A stretch of 64,000 nucleotides of DNA from NCBI GenBank assembly GCA_014138095.1, contig JACGXE010000001.1, positions 558,001 through 622,000 of the forward strand, read 5' to 3'. Under the pieces are notes generated by a model. That model saw only the letters and a list, made by a program, of their open reading frames with translations. It did no database searches and was not told where the DNA came from. Made by a program: the position numbers and the translations under genes. Source of the stretch: Ochrobactrum sp. RH2CCR150 (GTDB lineage: Bacteria > Pseudomonadota > Alphaproteobacteria > Rhizobiales > Rhizobiaceae). Shown here in pieces: positions 1 through 9,946 of the stretch; the first letter of the stretch is position 1; every line of letters begins with the position of its first letter.

Positions 1-65
1 ATGGTGTGATGATTGCCGTCGCAATCGGGCTGGTCGCGGCTTCCATCGGTGCTTATGTCACCTGA
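1..65 (+). CDS. C-terminal end of a membrane protein (partial)
   Basis: One frame stays open from the window edge to a TGA at 63-65. It encodes about 20 residues that are almost entirely hydrophobic (Ile, Val, Ala, Leu, Gly) and end in Tyr-Val-Thr, so this looks like the last membrane segment of a protein whose body lies to the left. A strong hairpin terminator follows 35 bases later, consistent with a real gene end. The family cannot be named from this fragment. Confidence 0.45.
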   Translation, partial: GVMIAVAIGLVAASIGAYVT

Positions 66-95
66 ACAGCCATAAATACTTTGAGACAGTTTAGA

Positions 96-123
96 AAAAG
101 CCCCGCATTGCGGGGCTTTCTTC
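96..123. terminator. Bidirectional Rho-independent terminator
   Basis: The stem GCCCCGC (100-106) pairs with GCGGGGC (110-116) over an ATT loop. It is flanked by AAAAA on the left and TTTCTTCGTTT on the right. It lies between the end of the partial left-edge gene and the end of the convergent BA14K gene and can serve both. Confidence 0.8.
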
Positions 124-136
124 GTTTGCTGCGGCC

Positions 137-544
137 TCATAGATACGGCGAATAGCACTGGCGACGCGGCCCGTAATTGGGCTGGAAGGTGTTGTCATAG
201 GCGCGGTATGACCGATAACGGTTGTAGCACCAGCGGACATGCGGGTTGCCGCCGCGATAGGCGGGCGCTGGGCGATGACGATAGACTGGTCCCGGGCCCC
301 AGTAACGCCGGTCATGCCGATAATAGGGCCGGTAGCGCGGTCGGTCATAGCGCCAATAGCGCCGGTCGCCTCGATAATCGTAATATTGCACGGTCTGCGC
401 ATTGGGGGCTGAGGTCTGTGCCGACGCGGTGGCGGGTGTCGTCATCAGGGAGGGTTGCGCTGCATTGGCCGTCCCGGCGGCGGCTGACAGACCCATGCCA
501 AGCGACAGACACGCGGCAAACAGGGAATAACCAAACCTTTTCAT
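137..544 (-). CDS. BA14K-family (lectin-like) secreted protein
   Basis: This is a small exported protein of about 135 residues. The start at 544 is preferred because GGAG lies just upstream; the longer frame from 571 would place nine residues ahead of the signal peptide. The N-terminus is a Sec signal peptide ([18 protein letters not shown], then Ala-rich, cleavage likely near Ala-Asn-Ala-Ala). The mature part is very rich in Tyr, Arg and Pro. The C-terminal 35 residues (His-Val-Arg-Trp-Cys ... Cys-Tyr-Ser-Pro-Tyr) match the BA14K domain, first described in a Brucella surface-antigen family with reported lectin activity. Two Cys in this domain may form a disulfide. The envelope role is inferred from the family. 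Confidence 0.8.
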   Translation of the reverse strand: MKRFGYSLFAACLSLGMGLSAAAGTANAAQPSLMTTPATASAQTSAPNAQTVQYYDYRGDRRYWRYDRPRYRPYYRHDRRYWGPGPVYRHRPAPAYRGGNPHVRWCYNRYRSYRAYDNTFQPNYGPRRQCYSPYL

Positions 545-736
545 AGGTCGCTCCTCATAAAAGCAAATCATCCGTGCGGAAATTTTGCTTGTCCATTGTG
601 GCGGAGCGGTGGCTTTGAGCGGTCACGATTTCTTTCTGTCCGGCAACAGATCGGTGAGGTAAATCCGGGTTGGTTGCATTGTCTCGGGGCCTCTTTCTTG
701 GGTGCACATATCATGCCCTGAAAGTCGATCAATAAT

Positions 737-760
737 TGACATAAAGATATGTTTATGTCA
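737..760. promoter_or_regulatory. 24-bp palindromic operator candidate upstream of metH
   Basis: TGACATAAA (737-745) and TTTATGTCA (752-760) form perfect arms around GATATG, and only the central G/G pair breaks the dyad. The left arm overlaps a TTGACA (736-741) that could be the -35 box of metH, so a bound protein would repress. The shape ATAAAGATAT-TTTAT resembles sites ascribed to ArsR-type methionine-cycle regulators (SahR/SamR); that link is recalled, not computed. Confidence 0.55.
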
Positions 761-809
761 TTAAGCGTCCTTCTGCGATTATGCATATCAGAATACAGGC
801 GGTACTCTT

Positions 810-3800
810 ATGGCGTCTTCTCTCGACGATCTCTTCGGTGCAACGGCTGCTAAGCCGGATGGTTCGGAGGTGCTGGCCGCGCTGACGAAAGCGGCGCGCG
901 AGCGTATTTTGATCCTCGATGGCGCGATGGGAACGCAGATTCAGGGCCTTGGCTTCCATGAAGAGCATTTTCGCGGTGAGCGTTTTGGCGCTTGCGATTG
1001 CCAGCTTCAGGGCAATAACGACCTTCTGACACTGACCCAGCCCAAGGCCATCGAGGAAATTCATTACGCTTACGCCATTGCGGGCGCGGATATTCTCGAA
1101 ACCAACACATTTTCGTCCACGACGATCGCCCAGGCCGACTACGGCATGGAAGAGCAGGTCTATGAGCTGAACCGCGACGGTGCGCGTCTTGCGCGACGTG
1201 CTGCCTTGCGCGCCGAGCAGAAGGACGGTCGCCGCCGCTTCGTTGCCGGCGCGCTTGGACCGACAAACCGCACCGCCTCGCTGTCGCCGGATGTCAATAA
1301 TCCTGGCTTCCGTGCCGTTACCTTCGATGATCTGCGCATTGCCTATGCCGAGCAGATCCGGGGGCTGATCGATGGCGGTTCCGACATCATCCTGATCGAA
1401 ACCATCTTCGACACGCTGAATGCGAAGGCTGCCGTCTTCGCTTCGGAGCAAGTGTTCGAGGAGAAGGGCATTTTCCTGCCGGTCATGATTTCCGGCACGA
1501 TCACCGATCTTTCCGGCCGCACCCTGTCCGGCCAGACGCCAACGGCTTTCTGGCATTCGCTGCGTCACGCCAAGCCGTTCACGATTGGTCTCAACTGCGC
1601 GCTGGGCGCCAATGCCATGCGCGCTCATTTGGATGAATTGTCGAATATCGCCGACACATTCATCTGCGCCTATCCGAATGCCGGTCTGCCGAACGAGTTT
1701 GGCCAGTATGACGAAACGCCGGAAGCGATGGCCGCCCAGATCGAGGGCTTTGCCCGCGACGGCATGGTCAATGTGGTCGGCGGCTGCTGTGGCTCGACGC
1801 CGGAACATATCCGTGCCATTGCCGAGGCCGTTGCAAAGCACCCGCCGCGCAAGCCTGCCAAGGTCGCGCCGCTGATGCGCCTGTCGGGTCTTGAGCCCTT
1901 CACGCTGACCGAGGATATTCCCTTCGTCAATGTCGGCGAGCGCACCAACGTGACCGGCTCCGCCCGCTTCCGCAAGCTGATCAAGGCCGGTGACTTTGCC
2001 GCTGCCCTTGATGTGGCGCGCGATCAGGTAGCCAATGGCGCCCAGATCATCGACATCAATATGGATGAAGGCCTGATCGATTCCGAAAAGGCGATGGTCG
2101 AATTCCTCAATCTGATCGCTGCCGAGCCGGATATCGCCCGCGTGCCGATCATGATCGACAGCTCCAAATGGGAAGTTATCGAGGCTGGCCTGAAATGCGT
2201 TCAGGGCAAGCCGGTGGTCAACTCCATCTCGATGAAGGAAGGCGAGGAAGCCTTCATTCATCATGCCAAGCTCGTGCGCGCCTATGGTGCGGCGGTCGTG
2301 GTCATGGCGTTTGACGAAACCGGACAAGCCGATACTGAAGCGCGCAAGATCGAAATCTGTACCCGCGCCTACAAGATCCTGACCGAGCAGGTCGGTTTCC
2401 CGCCGGAAGACATTATCTTCGATCCGAATATTTTTGCGGTAGCGACGGGTATCGACGAGCACAATAATTACGGTGTCGACTTCATCGAAGCGACCCGGCA
2501 GATCATGACGACCTTGCCGCATGTCCATGTCTCGGGCGGCGTGTCGAACCTGTCCTTCTCGTTCCGCGGCAATGAGCCGGTGCGCGAGGCGATGCATGCC
2601 GTGTTCCTCTATCACGCCATTCAGGCGGGCATGGATATGGGCATCGTCAATGCCGGTCAGCTGGCGGTTTATGATGCCATCGATCCGGAACTGCGCGAGG
2701 CCTGCGAAGATGTGGTGCTGAACCGCCGTTCGGATGCGACCGAACGTCTGCTGGAAATTGCCGAACGTTTCCGCGATTCCGGTTCGAAGGAAGCCAAGGC
2801 GCAGGATCTCGCCTGGCGCGAATGGCCGGTGGAAAAGCGCCTTGCCCATGCGCTGGTCAACGGCATTACCGAATATATCGAAGCCGATACGGAAGAGGCT
2901 CGCCAATCTGCCGAGCGGGCGCTGCACGTTATTGAAGGCCCGTTGATGGCTGGCATGAACGTGGTTGGCGATCTGTTCGGCGCGGGCAAGATGTTCCTGC
3001 CGCAGGTGGTCAAGTCCGCCCGCGTGATGAAGCAGGCGGTGGCCGTCCTCTTGCCTTACATGGAAGAGGAAAAGCGCCTCAATGGCGGCGAAGAACGCCA
3101 GAGCGCCGGCAAGGTGCTGATGGCGACCGTGAAGGGCGACGTGCACGATATCGGCAAGAATATCGTTGGTGTCGTGCTGGCCTGCAACAATTACGAGATC
3201 ATCGATCTCGGCGTCATGGTGCCTTCGCAGAAGATTCTGCAAGTCGCCCGTGACGAAAAGGTTGATGTCATTGGTCTGTCCGGCCTCATCACGCCATCGC
3301 TTGACGAAATGGCGCATGTGGCAGCTGAGATGGAACGCGAAGGTTTCGACATTCCGCTTTTGATCGGCGGGGCGACGACAAGCCGTGTCCATACCGCGGT
3401 GAAAATTCATCCGCGTTACGAGCGCGGTCAGGCGGTTTATGTCATTGATGCCAGCCGCGCGGTTGGCGTGGTGTCCAGCCTGCTGTCGCCGGAAGCCAAG
3501 GGCAACTATGTCACTGGCGTTCGCGAGGAATATGCGAAGGTCGCCGCAGCGCATGCCCGCAGCGAAGCGGAAAAGCAGCGCCTGCCGCTGTCCCGTGCCC
3601 GCGCCAATGCGCACAAGCTCGACTGGGACAGCTTTGCTCCGGTGAAGCCGAGCTTTACCGGCACGAAGACTTTCGACGATTACGATTTGGCCGAAATCGC
3701 GCGCTATATCGACTGGACGCCATTCTTCCAGACCTGGGAGCTGAAAGGGCGCTATCCGGCGATCCTTGACGACGAAAAGCAGGGCGAGGCCGCGCGCCAG

Positions 3801-4583
3801 CTCTGGTCCGATGCGCAGGCCATGCTCAAGAAGATCATCGACGAAAAATGGTTCACGCCGAAAGCCGTGGTCGGTTTCTGGCCAGCCAATGCGGTGGGCG
3901 ACGATATCCGGCTGTTCACCGACGAAAGCCGGAAAGAGGAGCTTGCGACCTTCTTCACCTTGCGCCAGCAGCTTAGCAAGCGCGATGGCCGTCCGAATGT
4001 CGCCATGTCCGACTTTGTGGCGCCGGTGGAAAGCGGCAAGCAGGACTATGTCGGCGGCTTCGTCGTCACGGCAGGCATTGGCGAAGTGGCCATTGCCGAG
4101 CGTTTCGAGCGCGCCAATGATGATTACTCCGCCATTCTGGTGAAGGCGCTGGCCGACCGTTTTGCCGAAGCCTTCGCAGAACTGATGCATGAGCGTGTGC
4201 GCCGCGAATTCTGGGCCTATGCGGCGGATGAAACCTATACGCCGGAAGAGCTGATCGGCGAGCCTTATCAGGGCATTCGCCCGGCCCCGGGTTATCCGTC
4301 CCAGCCAGACCATACCGAAAAGACCACGCTGTTCCGTCTGCTTGATGCCACGGCTGAGACCGGTGTGGAACTGACCGAAAGCTACGCCATGTGGCCGGGC
4401 TCGTCGGTTTCGGGCCTCTATATCGGCCATCCGGAAAGCTATTATTTCGGTGTGGCCAAGGTGGAGCGCGATCAGGTCGAGGATTATGCGAGCCGCAAGG
4501 GCATGAGCGTTCGCGACGTCGAGCGCTGGCTTGCACCGATCCTCAATTACATTCCGGGTGATGTTGCCGAAGAAGCTGCATAG
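810..4583 (+). CDS. metH: Cobalamin-dependent methionine synthase
   Basis: The enzyme transfers the methyl group of 5-methyl-tetrahydrofolate to homocysteine through cobalamin and makes methionine in the cytoplasm. At 1257 residues it has the full four-module length. The homocysteine module carries the zinc ligands Cys263 and the GGCC pair Cys326/Cys327. The pterin-binding module spans roughly 365-630. The cobalamin module holds the DxHxxG motif with lower axial ligand His779 (Asp-Val-His-Asp-Ile-Gly). The C-terminal reactivation domain has the AdoMet-binding RPAPGY motif at about 1157. The ATG at 810 has only a weak AGGCGG ahead of it. A 24-bp dyad lies 50 bases upstream, and I see no B12 or SAM riboswitch in the leader. 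Confidence 0.98.
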   Translation: MASSLDDLFGATAAKPDGSEVLAALTKAARERILILDGAMGTQIQGLGFHEEHFRGERFGACDCQLQGNNDLLTLTQPKAIEEIHYAYAIAGADILETNTFSSTTIAQADYGMEEQVYELNRDGARLARRAALRAEQKDGRRRFVAGALGPTNRTASLSPDVNNPGFRAVTFDDLRIAYAEQIRGLIDGGSDIILIETIFDTLNAKAAVFASEQVFEEKGIFLPVMISGTITDLSGRTLSGQTPTAFWHSLRHAKPFTIGLNCALGANAMRAHLDELSNIADTFICAYPNAGLPNEFGQYDETPEAMAAQIEGFARDGMVNVVGGCCGSTPEHIRAIAEAVAKHPPRKPAKVAPLMRLSGLEPFTLTEDIPFVNVGERTNVTGSARFRKLIKAGDFAAALDVARDQVANGAQIIDINMDEGLIDSEKAMVEFLNLIAAEPDIARVPIMIDSSKWEVIEAGLKCVQGKPVVNSISMKEGEEAFIHHAKLVRAYGAAVVVMAFDETGQADTEARKIEICTRAYKILTEQVGFPPEDIIFDPNIFAVATGIDEHNNYGVDFIEATRQIMTTLPHVHVSGGVSNLSFSFRGNEPVREAMHAVFLYHAIQAGMDMGIVNAGQLAVYDAIDPELREACEDVVLNRRSDATERLLEIAERFRDSGSKEAKAQDLAWREWPVEKRLAHALVNGITEYIEADTEEARQSAERALHVIEGPLMAGMNVVGDLFGAGKMFLPQVVKSARVMKQAVAVLLPYMEEEKRLNGGEERQSAGKVLMATVKGDVHDIGKNIVGVVLACNNYEIIDLGVMVPSQKILQVARDEKVDVIGLSGLITPSLDEMAHVAAEMEREGFDIPLLIGGATTSRVHTAVKIHPRYERGQAVYVIDASRAVGVVSSLLSPEAKGNYVTGVREEYAKVAAAHARSEAEKQRLPLSRARANAHKLDWDSFAPVKPSFTGTKTFDDYDLAEIARYIDWTPFFQTWELKGRYPAILDDEKQGEAARQLWSDAQAMLKKIIDEKWFTPKAVVGFWPANAVGDDIRLFTDESRKEELATFFTLRQQLSKRDGRPNVAMSDFVAPVESGKQDYVGGFVVTAGIGEVAIAERFERANDDYSAILVKALADRFAEAFAELMHERVRREFWAYAADETYTPEELIGEPYQGIRPAPGYPSQPDHTEKTTLFRLLDATAETGVELTESYAMWPGSSVSGLYIGHPESYYFGVAKVERDQVEDYASRKGMSVRDVERWLAPILNYIPGDVAEEAA

Positions 4584-4611
4584 TCGAAACAACTGTTACA
4601 ACCAACAGAAG

Positions 4612-4643
4612 AAGGGCCTCGCGATGCGAGGCCCTTTTTTATT
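4612..4643 (+). terminator. Rho-independent terminator of metH
   Basis: AAGGGCCTCGC (4612-4622) pairs perfectly with GCGAGGCCCTT (4626-4636) over a GAT loop, and a T-rich run TTTTATTTTT follows. It lies 28 bases after the metH stop. Confidence 0.93.
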
Positions 4644-4840
4644 TTTGGCGCCTTCTCATCGACCGCCGCCAGAACTGTTTAAAAACGGCTGTTTTTCGCA
4701 AGGTTTCAGCTTTTTTGAAAACAATCTTTCTGGAGAGAGTTACAGGAAAATGCTATTTAAGGTTGTGCGTTCGGAATTTTGTGAGCGTAAAAGCTGTATT
4801 GTGCGTAAGTTATTGAAAACAAAATATTAGGATGGCAGCA

Positions 4841-5548
4841 ATGAAATGGGAATTGTTATGCGATGCCATGCAGTCCGCCAGTAATGCGGACAAATTGTTT
4901 GAATATGTAAAAAAATATGCCCGCGAAATCGGCTTTGACCATGTTTCATATGTCATGTCGGTTCCGTCCTTGAATGGGGCGGTCAAATGGGTGCGTTACG
5001 AGGACATGCCGAAAGGCTGGACTGAACTCTATGCCGCCAAAAAATACGTGGAGATCGATCCGCTGGTTCGGCTCGGTCTGCACAGTATCGACCCGCTGGT
5101 CTGGTCGTCGAAACTCTTTGCGGACACCCCGCAATTATGGGCCGATCTGCAAAGCTTTGGCCTGAAGGTCGGTATTTCACAACCATGCTGGGCGGCACAG
5201 GGCGTGTTTGGAATGTTGACATTCCTGCGCAGCGGCCAGCCGCTGACCGCAGCCGAAGTCACCGCCTTGCGGCGTCAGTTGCAGATGGTGACCAATCTTC
5301 TGCATCTGTCGATGTTCACACTGGTCAATGTGCCACGGCTGAATTGTGCCAGTGAAGTCTGCCTGACGGCGCGTGAGCGTGAAATCCTGCGTTGGACGAG
5401 TGAAGGAAAGACTGCCGAGATTATTGGGGCGATCCTCAATATTTCGACCCGTACCGTCAATTTTCATATCAGCAACGTGCTGACCAAGCTTGTTGCCGTG
5501 AACAAGGTTCAGGCTGTCGCGAAGGCGCGCACCTTCGGCCTGCTCTGA
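4841..5548 (+). CDS. babR: LuxR-type quorum-sensing regulator, BabR/BlxR-like
   Basis: A two-domain transcription factor of 235 residues. The N-terminal about 160 residues form an autoinducer-binding domain with the LuxR-family pattern around Trp-Val-Arg-Tyr, Tyr-Val-Glu-Ile-Asp-Pro-Leu and a central Gly-Ile-Ser. The C-terminal 65 residues form a GerE-type helix-turn-helix (Leu-Thr-Ala-Arg-Glu-Arg-Glu-Ile-Leu ... Ile-Ser-Thr-Arg-Thr-Val-Asn-Phe-His). In Brucella melitensis the LuxR protein BabR (BlxR) is encoded next to metH, and the same adjacency occurs here. An ATG nine bases upstream (4832) is in frame, but AGGA at 4829-4832 is correctly spaced only for 4841. No luxI is present in the window. 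Confidence 0.88.
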   Translation: MKWELLCDAMQSASNADKLFEYVKKYAREIGFDHVSYVMSVPSLNGAVKWVRYEDMPKGWTELYAAKKYVEIDPLVRLGLHSIDPLVWSSKLFADTPQLWADLQSFGLKVGISQPCWAAQGVFGMLTFLRSGQPLTAAEVTALRRQLQMVTNLLHLSMFTLVNVPRLNCASEVCLTAREREILRWTSEGKTAEIIGAILNISTRTVNFHISNVLTKLVAVNKVQAVAKARTFGLL

Positions 5549-5961
5549 ACCACTTTTGAGCCCCACGGCGGTTTGGCCCGTTGGGTGCTTTCAAAAAATC
5601 CCTCTCTCAAACTGAACGCCTATCAGTCCCGTGCGTCGCAAGATGCCCGTGAGAAGCAGCTGTTTTGAGCAAGAATTTACCCGGCTTTTGTTCCCCAAAA
5701 GCGCTAAATATCACAATTTTAGTAGGATTTTCCGTCGTTTAAGCGAAATTTCGCTTTTTGCCGGCTGCGCAAGTTTGTTCCGGCCTTGTGGTCAAGACTG
5801 CAAGTTTTTCGCGCAGGTTCATCGGAATACGCGAAAGCGTTCTTTCACTTTTGGGCTTCTTTTCACGACAATGCGGCCAACTTAGTCAGGGTACCGATTT
5901 CGCTCCGTCAGAACCGTAATCCTGCTTTCTCGTCTCTATCCGGTTTCCGGGAGTAAATGTC
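5549..5961. other. Intergenic region upstream of cysD
   Basis: These 413 bases hold no convincing gene; the open frame at 5631-5885 lacks a ribosome site and has an unlikely composition. An imperfect GC hairpin (about 5561-5590) follows babR. A perfect 16-bp palindrome AAGCGAAATTTCGCTT lies at 5741-5756 and is followed by TTT. The rest is AT-rich leader leading to the cysD ribosome site GGGAG at about 5949-5953. Confidence 0.5.
5741..5756. promoter_or_regulatory. Perfect 16-bp palindrome upstream of cysD
   Basis: AAGCGAAATTTCGCTT is fully self-complementary and sits about 205 bases before the cysD start in otherwise AT-rich sequence. It could be an operator or the stem of a short RNA hairpin. 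No regulator can be assigned. Confidence 0.4.
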
Positions 5962-6882
5962 GTGCATCATGCATCCCTGACCAAGAACCTGACGCATCTG
6001 CAGCGTCTCGAAGCAGAAGCGGTCCATATTTTTCGCGAAGTTGCAGCAACCTTTTCCAATCCGGTCATGCTCTATTCGGTGGGCAAGGATTCGTCCGTCA
6101 TGATGCATCTGGCGATGAAGGCGTTTTACCCAGCGCCACCGCCATTTCCCTTTCTGCATGTCGATACGACCTGGAAGTTCCGCGAAATGATCGAGTTTCG
6201 CGATGCACAGGCGCGCGAAAAGGGCTTCGAGCTTCTGGTCCATATCAATGAAGATGGCGTGCGCGATGGCGTCGGCCCATTTAGTCATGGTTCGAATGTC
6301 CATACCCATGTGATGAAGACGCTGGCTCTGCGGCAGGCGCTCGACAAATACAAGTTCGATGCGGCCTTTGGCGGCGCGCGTCGCGATGAGGAAAAGTCCC
6401 GCGCCAAGGAGCGCATTTTCTCGTTCCGCAATGCGCAGCACGGCTGGGACCCGAAGAACCAGCGTCCCGAAATGTGGAAGGTCTACAATACGCGCGTTGC
6501 AGCCGGTGAATCGATCCGCGTCTTTCCGCTGTCAAACTGGACCGAACTCGACATCTGGCAGTATATCTTGCAGGAAAATATTCCCATCGTGCCGCTCTAT
6601 TTTGCGGCCCGCCGCCCTGTGGTGGAGCGCGACGGCATGCTGATCATGGTCGATGATGACCGCATGAAGCTGCGGGATGGTGAAAAGGTGGAAGACCGGC
6701 TTGTGCGTTTCCGCACCCTTGGCTGCTACCCCCTGACCGGGGCGATTGAATCCAGCGCCTCAAGCCTCTCGGATATTGTCGAGGAAATGCTGATCGCCCG
6801 CACGTCGGAACGTCAGGGCCGTGCCATCGACCGCGATGAAGCCGGTTCCATGGAAAAGAAGAAGCGCGAGGGCTATTTCTGA
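5962..6882 (+). CDS. cysD: Sulfate adenylyltransferase subunit 2
   Basis: The small subunit of ATP sulfurylase makes adenylyl sulfate from ATP and sulfate with CysN. The 306 residues show the PP-loop of the ATP-pyrophosphatase fold (Tyr-Ser-Val-Gly-Lys-Asp-Ser-Ser, about 39-46), the [21 protein letters not shown] signature near 140-160 (residues named only in outline), and the usual C-terminus with Lys-Lys-Lys-Arg-Glu-Gly-Tyr-Phe. The start is a GTG at 5962, eight bases after GGGAG. An ATG at 5957 is out of frame and reaches a stop after seven codons. The stop overlaps the cysNC start as TGATG, so the two are probably translationally coupled. Confidence 0.96.
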   Translation: MHHASLTKNLTHLQRLEAEAVHIFREVAATFSNPVMLYSVGKDSSVMMHLAMKAFYPAPPPFPFLHVDTTWKFREMIEFRDAQAREKGFELLVHINEDGVRDGVGPFSHGSNVHTHVMKTLALRQALDKYKFDAAFGGARRDEEKSRAKERIFSFRNAQHGWDPKNQRPEMWKVYNTRVAAGESIRVFPLSNWTELDIWQYILQENIPIVPLYFAARRPVVERDGMLIMVDDDRMKLRDGEKVEDRLVRFRTLGCYPLTGAIESSASSLSDIVEEMLIARTSERQGRAIDRDEAGSMEKKKREGYF

Positions 6883-8828
6883 TGAATGCCGCGATAAAGC
6901 CTTTTGGCAAGCCTTCCGTAACCAGCGCAGCCGTGACCGCGTTTCTGGCCGATCAGGAACGCAAGACGCTGTTGCGTTTTCTCACCTGCGGCTCCGTCGA
7001 TGACGGCAAGTCGACGCTGATCGGGCGTCTGCTCTATGACACCAAGCTGATTTTCGAAGACCAGCTTGCCGCGCTCAAGAATGACAGTCGCAAGTTCGGC
7101 ACGACGGATGATGATTTCGACTTTGCGCTGCTGGTTGATGGTCTGGAAGCCGAGCGCGAGCAGGGCATCACCATTGATGTCGCCTATCGTTTCTTTTCGA
7201 CGCCGCGCCGCAAGTTCATCGTCGCCGATACGCCGGGCCATGCGCAATATACGCGCAATATGGCGACGGGCGCTTCGACCGCCGATCTGGCCGTGGTGCT
7301 GATCGATGCGCGACAGGGCGTGCTGACGCAGACGCGCCGTCATTCCTTCATCGCTTCGCTGCTTGGCATTCGCCATATCGTGCTGGCGGTTAACAAGATC
7401 GACCTCGTCGACTTCTCGCAGGAAGCGTTCGACCGCATCGTTGCCGACTATATGAGCTTCGCCAAGGACCTTGGCTTTGCCAGCATCCAGCCGATCCCGC
7501 TCTCGGCGCGTTATGGCGACAATGTTACCAGCCTGTCGCCGCGTATCGGCTGGTATCAGGGACCGCATCTGCTCGAGCATCTGGAAACCGTGCGCATTGA
7601 TACGGAAGCCGCAGCCAAACCGTTCCGTTTCCCGGTGCAATATGTGAACCGGCCCAATCTGGATTTCCGCGGCTTTTCCGGCACAGTAGCTTCGGGCTCG
7701 ATTGCGGCGGGCGACACGGTTGTGGTGGCTAAATCCGGCAAGCAGTCGCGCGTGAAGCGTATCGCCACCTATGACGGTGATCTGCCTCGCGCCTCGGAAG
7801 GACAGGCCGTCACGCTGGTGCTTGAAGACGAAATTGAGGTTTCGCGTGGCAATATGCTGGTTGGCGCAGAAGCGCGACCGGACGTGGCGGATCGCTTTGC
7901 GGCCAATATTGTCTGGTTCGGCGAAGATGCCTTGCAGCCGGGACGCGCTTATCTGCTGCGCACCGAGACCGACCAGACGCCGGTGACGGTGAGCGAGATC
8001 AAATATCGGACGGATGTGAACACATTCGCGCGCGAGGATGCGGCGCGTCTTGATCTCAACGAGGTCGGCTTCTGCTATCTCCAGACGGCGGACCCGATTG
8101 TGCTGGACGCTTATGCCGATAACCGTGTTACCGGCGCTTTCGTGCTGATCGACCGCGTGTCCAATGCGACTGTCGGCGCGGGTATGATCGACAGCGCGCT
8201 TCGTCAGGCGACCAATGTGCATTTGCAGGCTTTCGACCTCGACAGCAAGGCACGGGCCGCGCAGAAATTCCAGAAGCCGGCGGTGCTCTGGTTCACCGGC
8301 CTTTCCGGTTCGGGCAAGTCCACCATCGCCAACCGTCTGGAACAGCGCCTTCATGCGCTCGGCAAGCACACCTATCTGCTGGATGGCGACAATGTCCGCC
8401 ACGGCCTCAACAGCGATCTTGGTTTCTCCGATGCGGACCGGGCGGAAAATATCCGTCGCGTCGGCGAAGTGGCGCGACTGATGGCCGATGCCGGACTGAT
8501 CACACTGGTTTCGTTCATTTCTCCGTTCCGCTCCGAGCGCGACACGGTGCGTGCGCGAGTGCCGGAGGGAGAGTTCATCGAAATCTTCGTCGATACGCCG
8601 ATTGAGGAATGCATTGCGCGAGACCCGAAAGGCCTCTATGCGCAGGCGCTACGAGGTGAAATCAAGTCCTTTACGGGCATCGATTCGCCTTACGAAGCGC
8701 CGGTGTCGCCGGAACTGCGCCTCGATACGACGGGGCGCAATGTTGACGAACTGGTCGCGGAAGTAGAAAAGTATCTGGCCGAACGTGGTGTTATCGGCAG
8801 TTATGGTAGCGATTCCTGGTCGATCTGA
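6882..8828 (+). CDS. cysN: Bifunctional sulfate adenylyltransferase GTPase subunit / APS kinase
   Basis: A 648-residue fusion. The first about 455 residues are the EF-Tu-like CysN GTPase, with G1 GSVDDGKST at 37-45, the Asp-Thr-Pro-Gly-His switch motif and Asn-Lys-Ile-Asp (G4), which couples GTP hydrolysis to APS formation. The last about 185 residues are APS kinase (CysC), with P-loop GLSGSGKST at about 473 and the Asp-Gly-Asp-Asn-Val-Arg-His-Gly-Leu motif, which makes PAPS. This NodQ/CysNC arrangement is common in Rhizobiales. It overlaps cysD by one base and is followed three bases later by cysQ, giving one sulfate-activation operon. Confidence 0.97.
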   Translation: MNAAIKPFGKPSVTSAAVTAFLADQERKTLLRFLTCGSVDDGKSTLIGRLLYDTKLIFEDQLAALKNDSRKFGTTDDDFDFALLVDGLEAEREQGITIDVAYRFFSTPRRKFIVADTPGHAQYTRNMATGASTADLAVVLIDARQGVLTQTRRHSFIASLLGIRHIVLAVNKIDLVDFSQEAFDRIVADYMSFAKDLGFASIQPIPLSARYGDNVTSLSPRIGWYQGPHLLEHLETVRIDTEAAAKPFRFPVQYVNRPNLDFRGFSGTVASGSIAAGDTVVVAKSGKQSRVKRIATYDGDLPRASEGQAVTLVLEDEIEVSRGNMLVGAEARPDVADRFAANIVWFGEDALQPGRAYLLRTETDQTPVTVSEIKYRTDVNTFAREDAARLDLNEVGFCYLQTADPIVLDAYADNRVTGAFVLIDRVSNATVGAGMIDSALRQATNVHLQAFDLDSKARAAQKFQKPAVLWFTGLSGSGKSTIANRLEQRLHALGKHTYLLDGDNVRHGLNSDLGFSDADRAENIRRVGEVARLMADAGLITLVSFISPFRSERDTVRARVPEGEFIEIFVDTPIEECIARDPKGLYAQALRGEIKSFTGIDSPYEAPVSPELRLDTTGRNVDELVAEVEKYLAERGVIGSYGSDSWSI

Positions 8829-8831
8829 GCG

Positions 8832-9683
8832 ATGAACATTCCAGCCTCTCCCAAAGCAGACCCCAACGGCGCAGCCTTGCTCGCCGTTTTTGAAGAGGCC
8901 GTGCTTGAGGCTGGCCGGGTCATCATGAAGCATTATGTCGATGGCTGCGCCGTCGAGCGCAAAAAGGATGAATCGCCCGTCACCGAGGCAGACCGTGCCG
9001 CCGAGGCGATTATCCTTGCGGCATTGTCGTCTGTCGCACCTGATATCCCGGTCGTGGCCGAGGAAGAGGTGTCCGCCGGTCGTCTTCCGACCCATCTCGG
9101 ACGGCGCTTTCTGCTTGTTGATCCTCTCGATGGCACGCGGGAATTTCTGCTGCGCAATGGCGATTTCACGGTCAATATCGGCCTGATCGAAGATGGTGTG
9201 CCGGTCGCGGGCATTGTCTATGCTCCGGTGCGCAATCTGCTGTTCACGGGTGCGGGCAACCATGCCGAGGAAGCGGAAACCACTGCGGACCACAAGATTG
9301 TCCGCCGCCGCACAATCCGTGCGCGCGCGGTTGCCGAGCAACGCATTGCCGTGTGCAGCCGTTCGCACAATACGCCTGAAACCGAGCGCTTTTTGCAGGC
9401 GAACCAGATTTCCGGCCATGTCTCGGTCGGCTCGTCCTTGAAGTTCTGCCTGATCGCGCGCGGCGAAGCAGATATCTATCCGCGTTTTGCGCCGACGATG
9501 GAATGGGACACGGCGGCTGGTGATGCGGTGCTGCGTGCCGCAGGCGGCATGACCGCTACCATCGACGGCAAGCCGTTTGTTTACGGACAGCGCGCCGGGC
9601 AGGGCGTGAAGGGCTTCGCCAATCCGCATTTCGTCGCCTATGGCGCAGGCTTTACGCCCGTGTTTCCAGCCGAAGTGCTCTGA
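8832..9683 (+). CDS. cysQ: 3'(2'),5'-bisphosphate nucleotidase
   Basis: A 283-residue member of the inositol monophosphatase fold. It shows the metal-binding motif Asp-Pro-Leu-Asp-Gly-Thr-Arg-Glu-Phe (about 97-105), an upstream Glu-Glu pair (Val-Ala-Glu-Glu-Glu) and the second signature Trp-Asp-Thr-Ala-Ala-Gly-Asp (about 220-226). CysQ hydrolyses PAP (3'-phosphoadenosine 5'-phosphate) to AMP and controls PAPS levels. It is the last gene of the cysD-cysNC-cysQ run. No clear terminator follows it before the tRNA gene. Confidence 0.93.
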   Translation: MNIPASPKADPNGAALLAVFEEAVLEAGRVIMKHYVDGCAVERKKDESPVTEADRAAEAIILAALSSVAPDIPVVAEEEVSAGRLPTHLGRRFLLVDPLDGTREFLLRNGDFTVNIGLIEDGVPVAGIVYAPVRNLLFTGAGNHAEEAETTADHKIVRRRTIRARAVAEQRIAVCSRSHNTPETERFLQANQISGHVSVGSSLKFCLIARGEADIYPRFAPTMEWDTAAGDAVLRAAGGMTATIDGKPFVYGQRAGQGVKGFANPHFVAYGAGFTPVFPAEVL

Positions 9684-9740
9684 TCCTGTGATATTTATGA
9701 GCAGTCGCGATTGTGACCGCAAAAAAACTGCATCATGCTC

Positions 9741-9769
9741 TTGCGGCATCAAAAATGCAGCGTTATAAG
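9741..9769 (+). promoter_or_regulatory. Candidate promoter of tRNA-Pro
   Basis: TTGCGG (9741-9746), a 17-base spacer and TATAAG (9764-9769) end about 40 bases before the mature tRNA. Position and spacing fit a housekeeping sigma-70-type promoter. Confidence 0.45.
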
Positions 9770-9810
9770 CCGCCACAACGGTCGCACCGCATGGTTGCGA
9801 CCGACTGGTT

Positions 9811-9887
9811 CGGAGTGTAGCGCAGCCTGGTAGCGCACCTCGTTCGGGACGAGGGGGTCGGAGGTTCGAATCCTCTCACTCCGACCA
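9811..9887 (+). tRNA. tRNA-Pro (anticodon CGG)
   Basis: The sequence folds as a 77-nt cloverleaf. Acceptor arm CGGAGTG (9811-9817) pairs with CACTCCG (9877-9883), then discriminator A and an encoded CCA (9885-9887). The anticodon stem CCTCG/CGAGG holds loop TTCGGGA with anticodon CGG at 9845-9847. The T-arm contains GGTTCGAATCC. Confidence 0.97.
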
Positions 9888-9946
9888 TTCAGACGCTGGA
9901 AGCTGTTCCCGATTTTCCAGAAACCCATCCCTTCACGAATATGTGT

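Noticed and set aside
753..4592. A 1279-codon open frame on the minus strand opposite metH
   Set aside because: It mirrors metH with shadow codon bias, has no family motif, and metH itself shows every catalytic motif on the plus strand.
5631..5885. An 84-codon frame in the babR-cysD gap
   Set aside because: It has no ribosome site and an unlikely composition, and overlaps the AT-rich leader with its palindrome.
5957..5980. A seven-codon ATG frame with one Cys overlapping the cysD start, possibly a cysteine leader peptide
   Set aside because: GGGAG is only about three bases from this ATG but correctly spaced for the cysD GTG, and there is just one Cys codon and no terminator structure.
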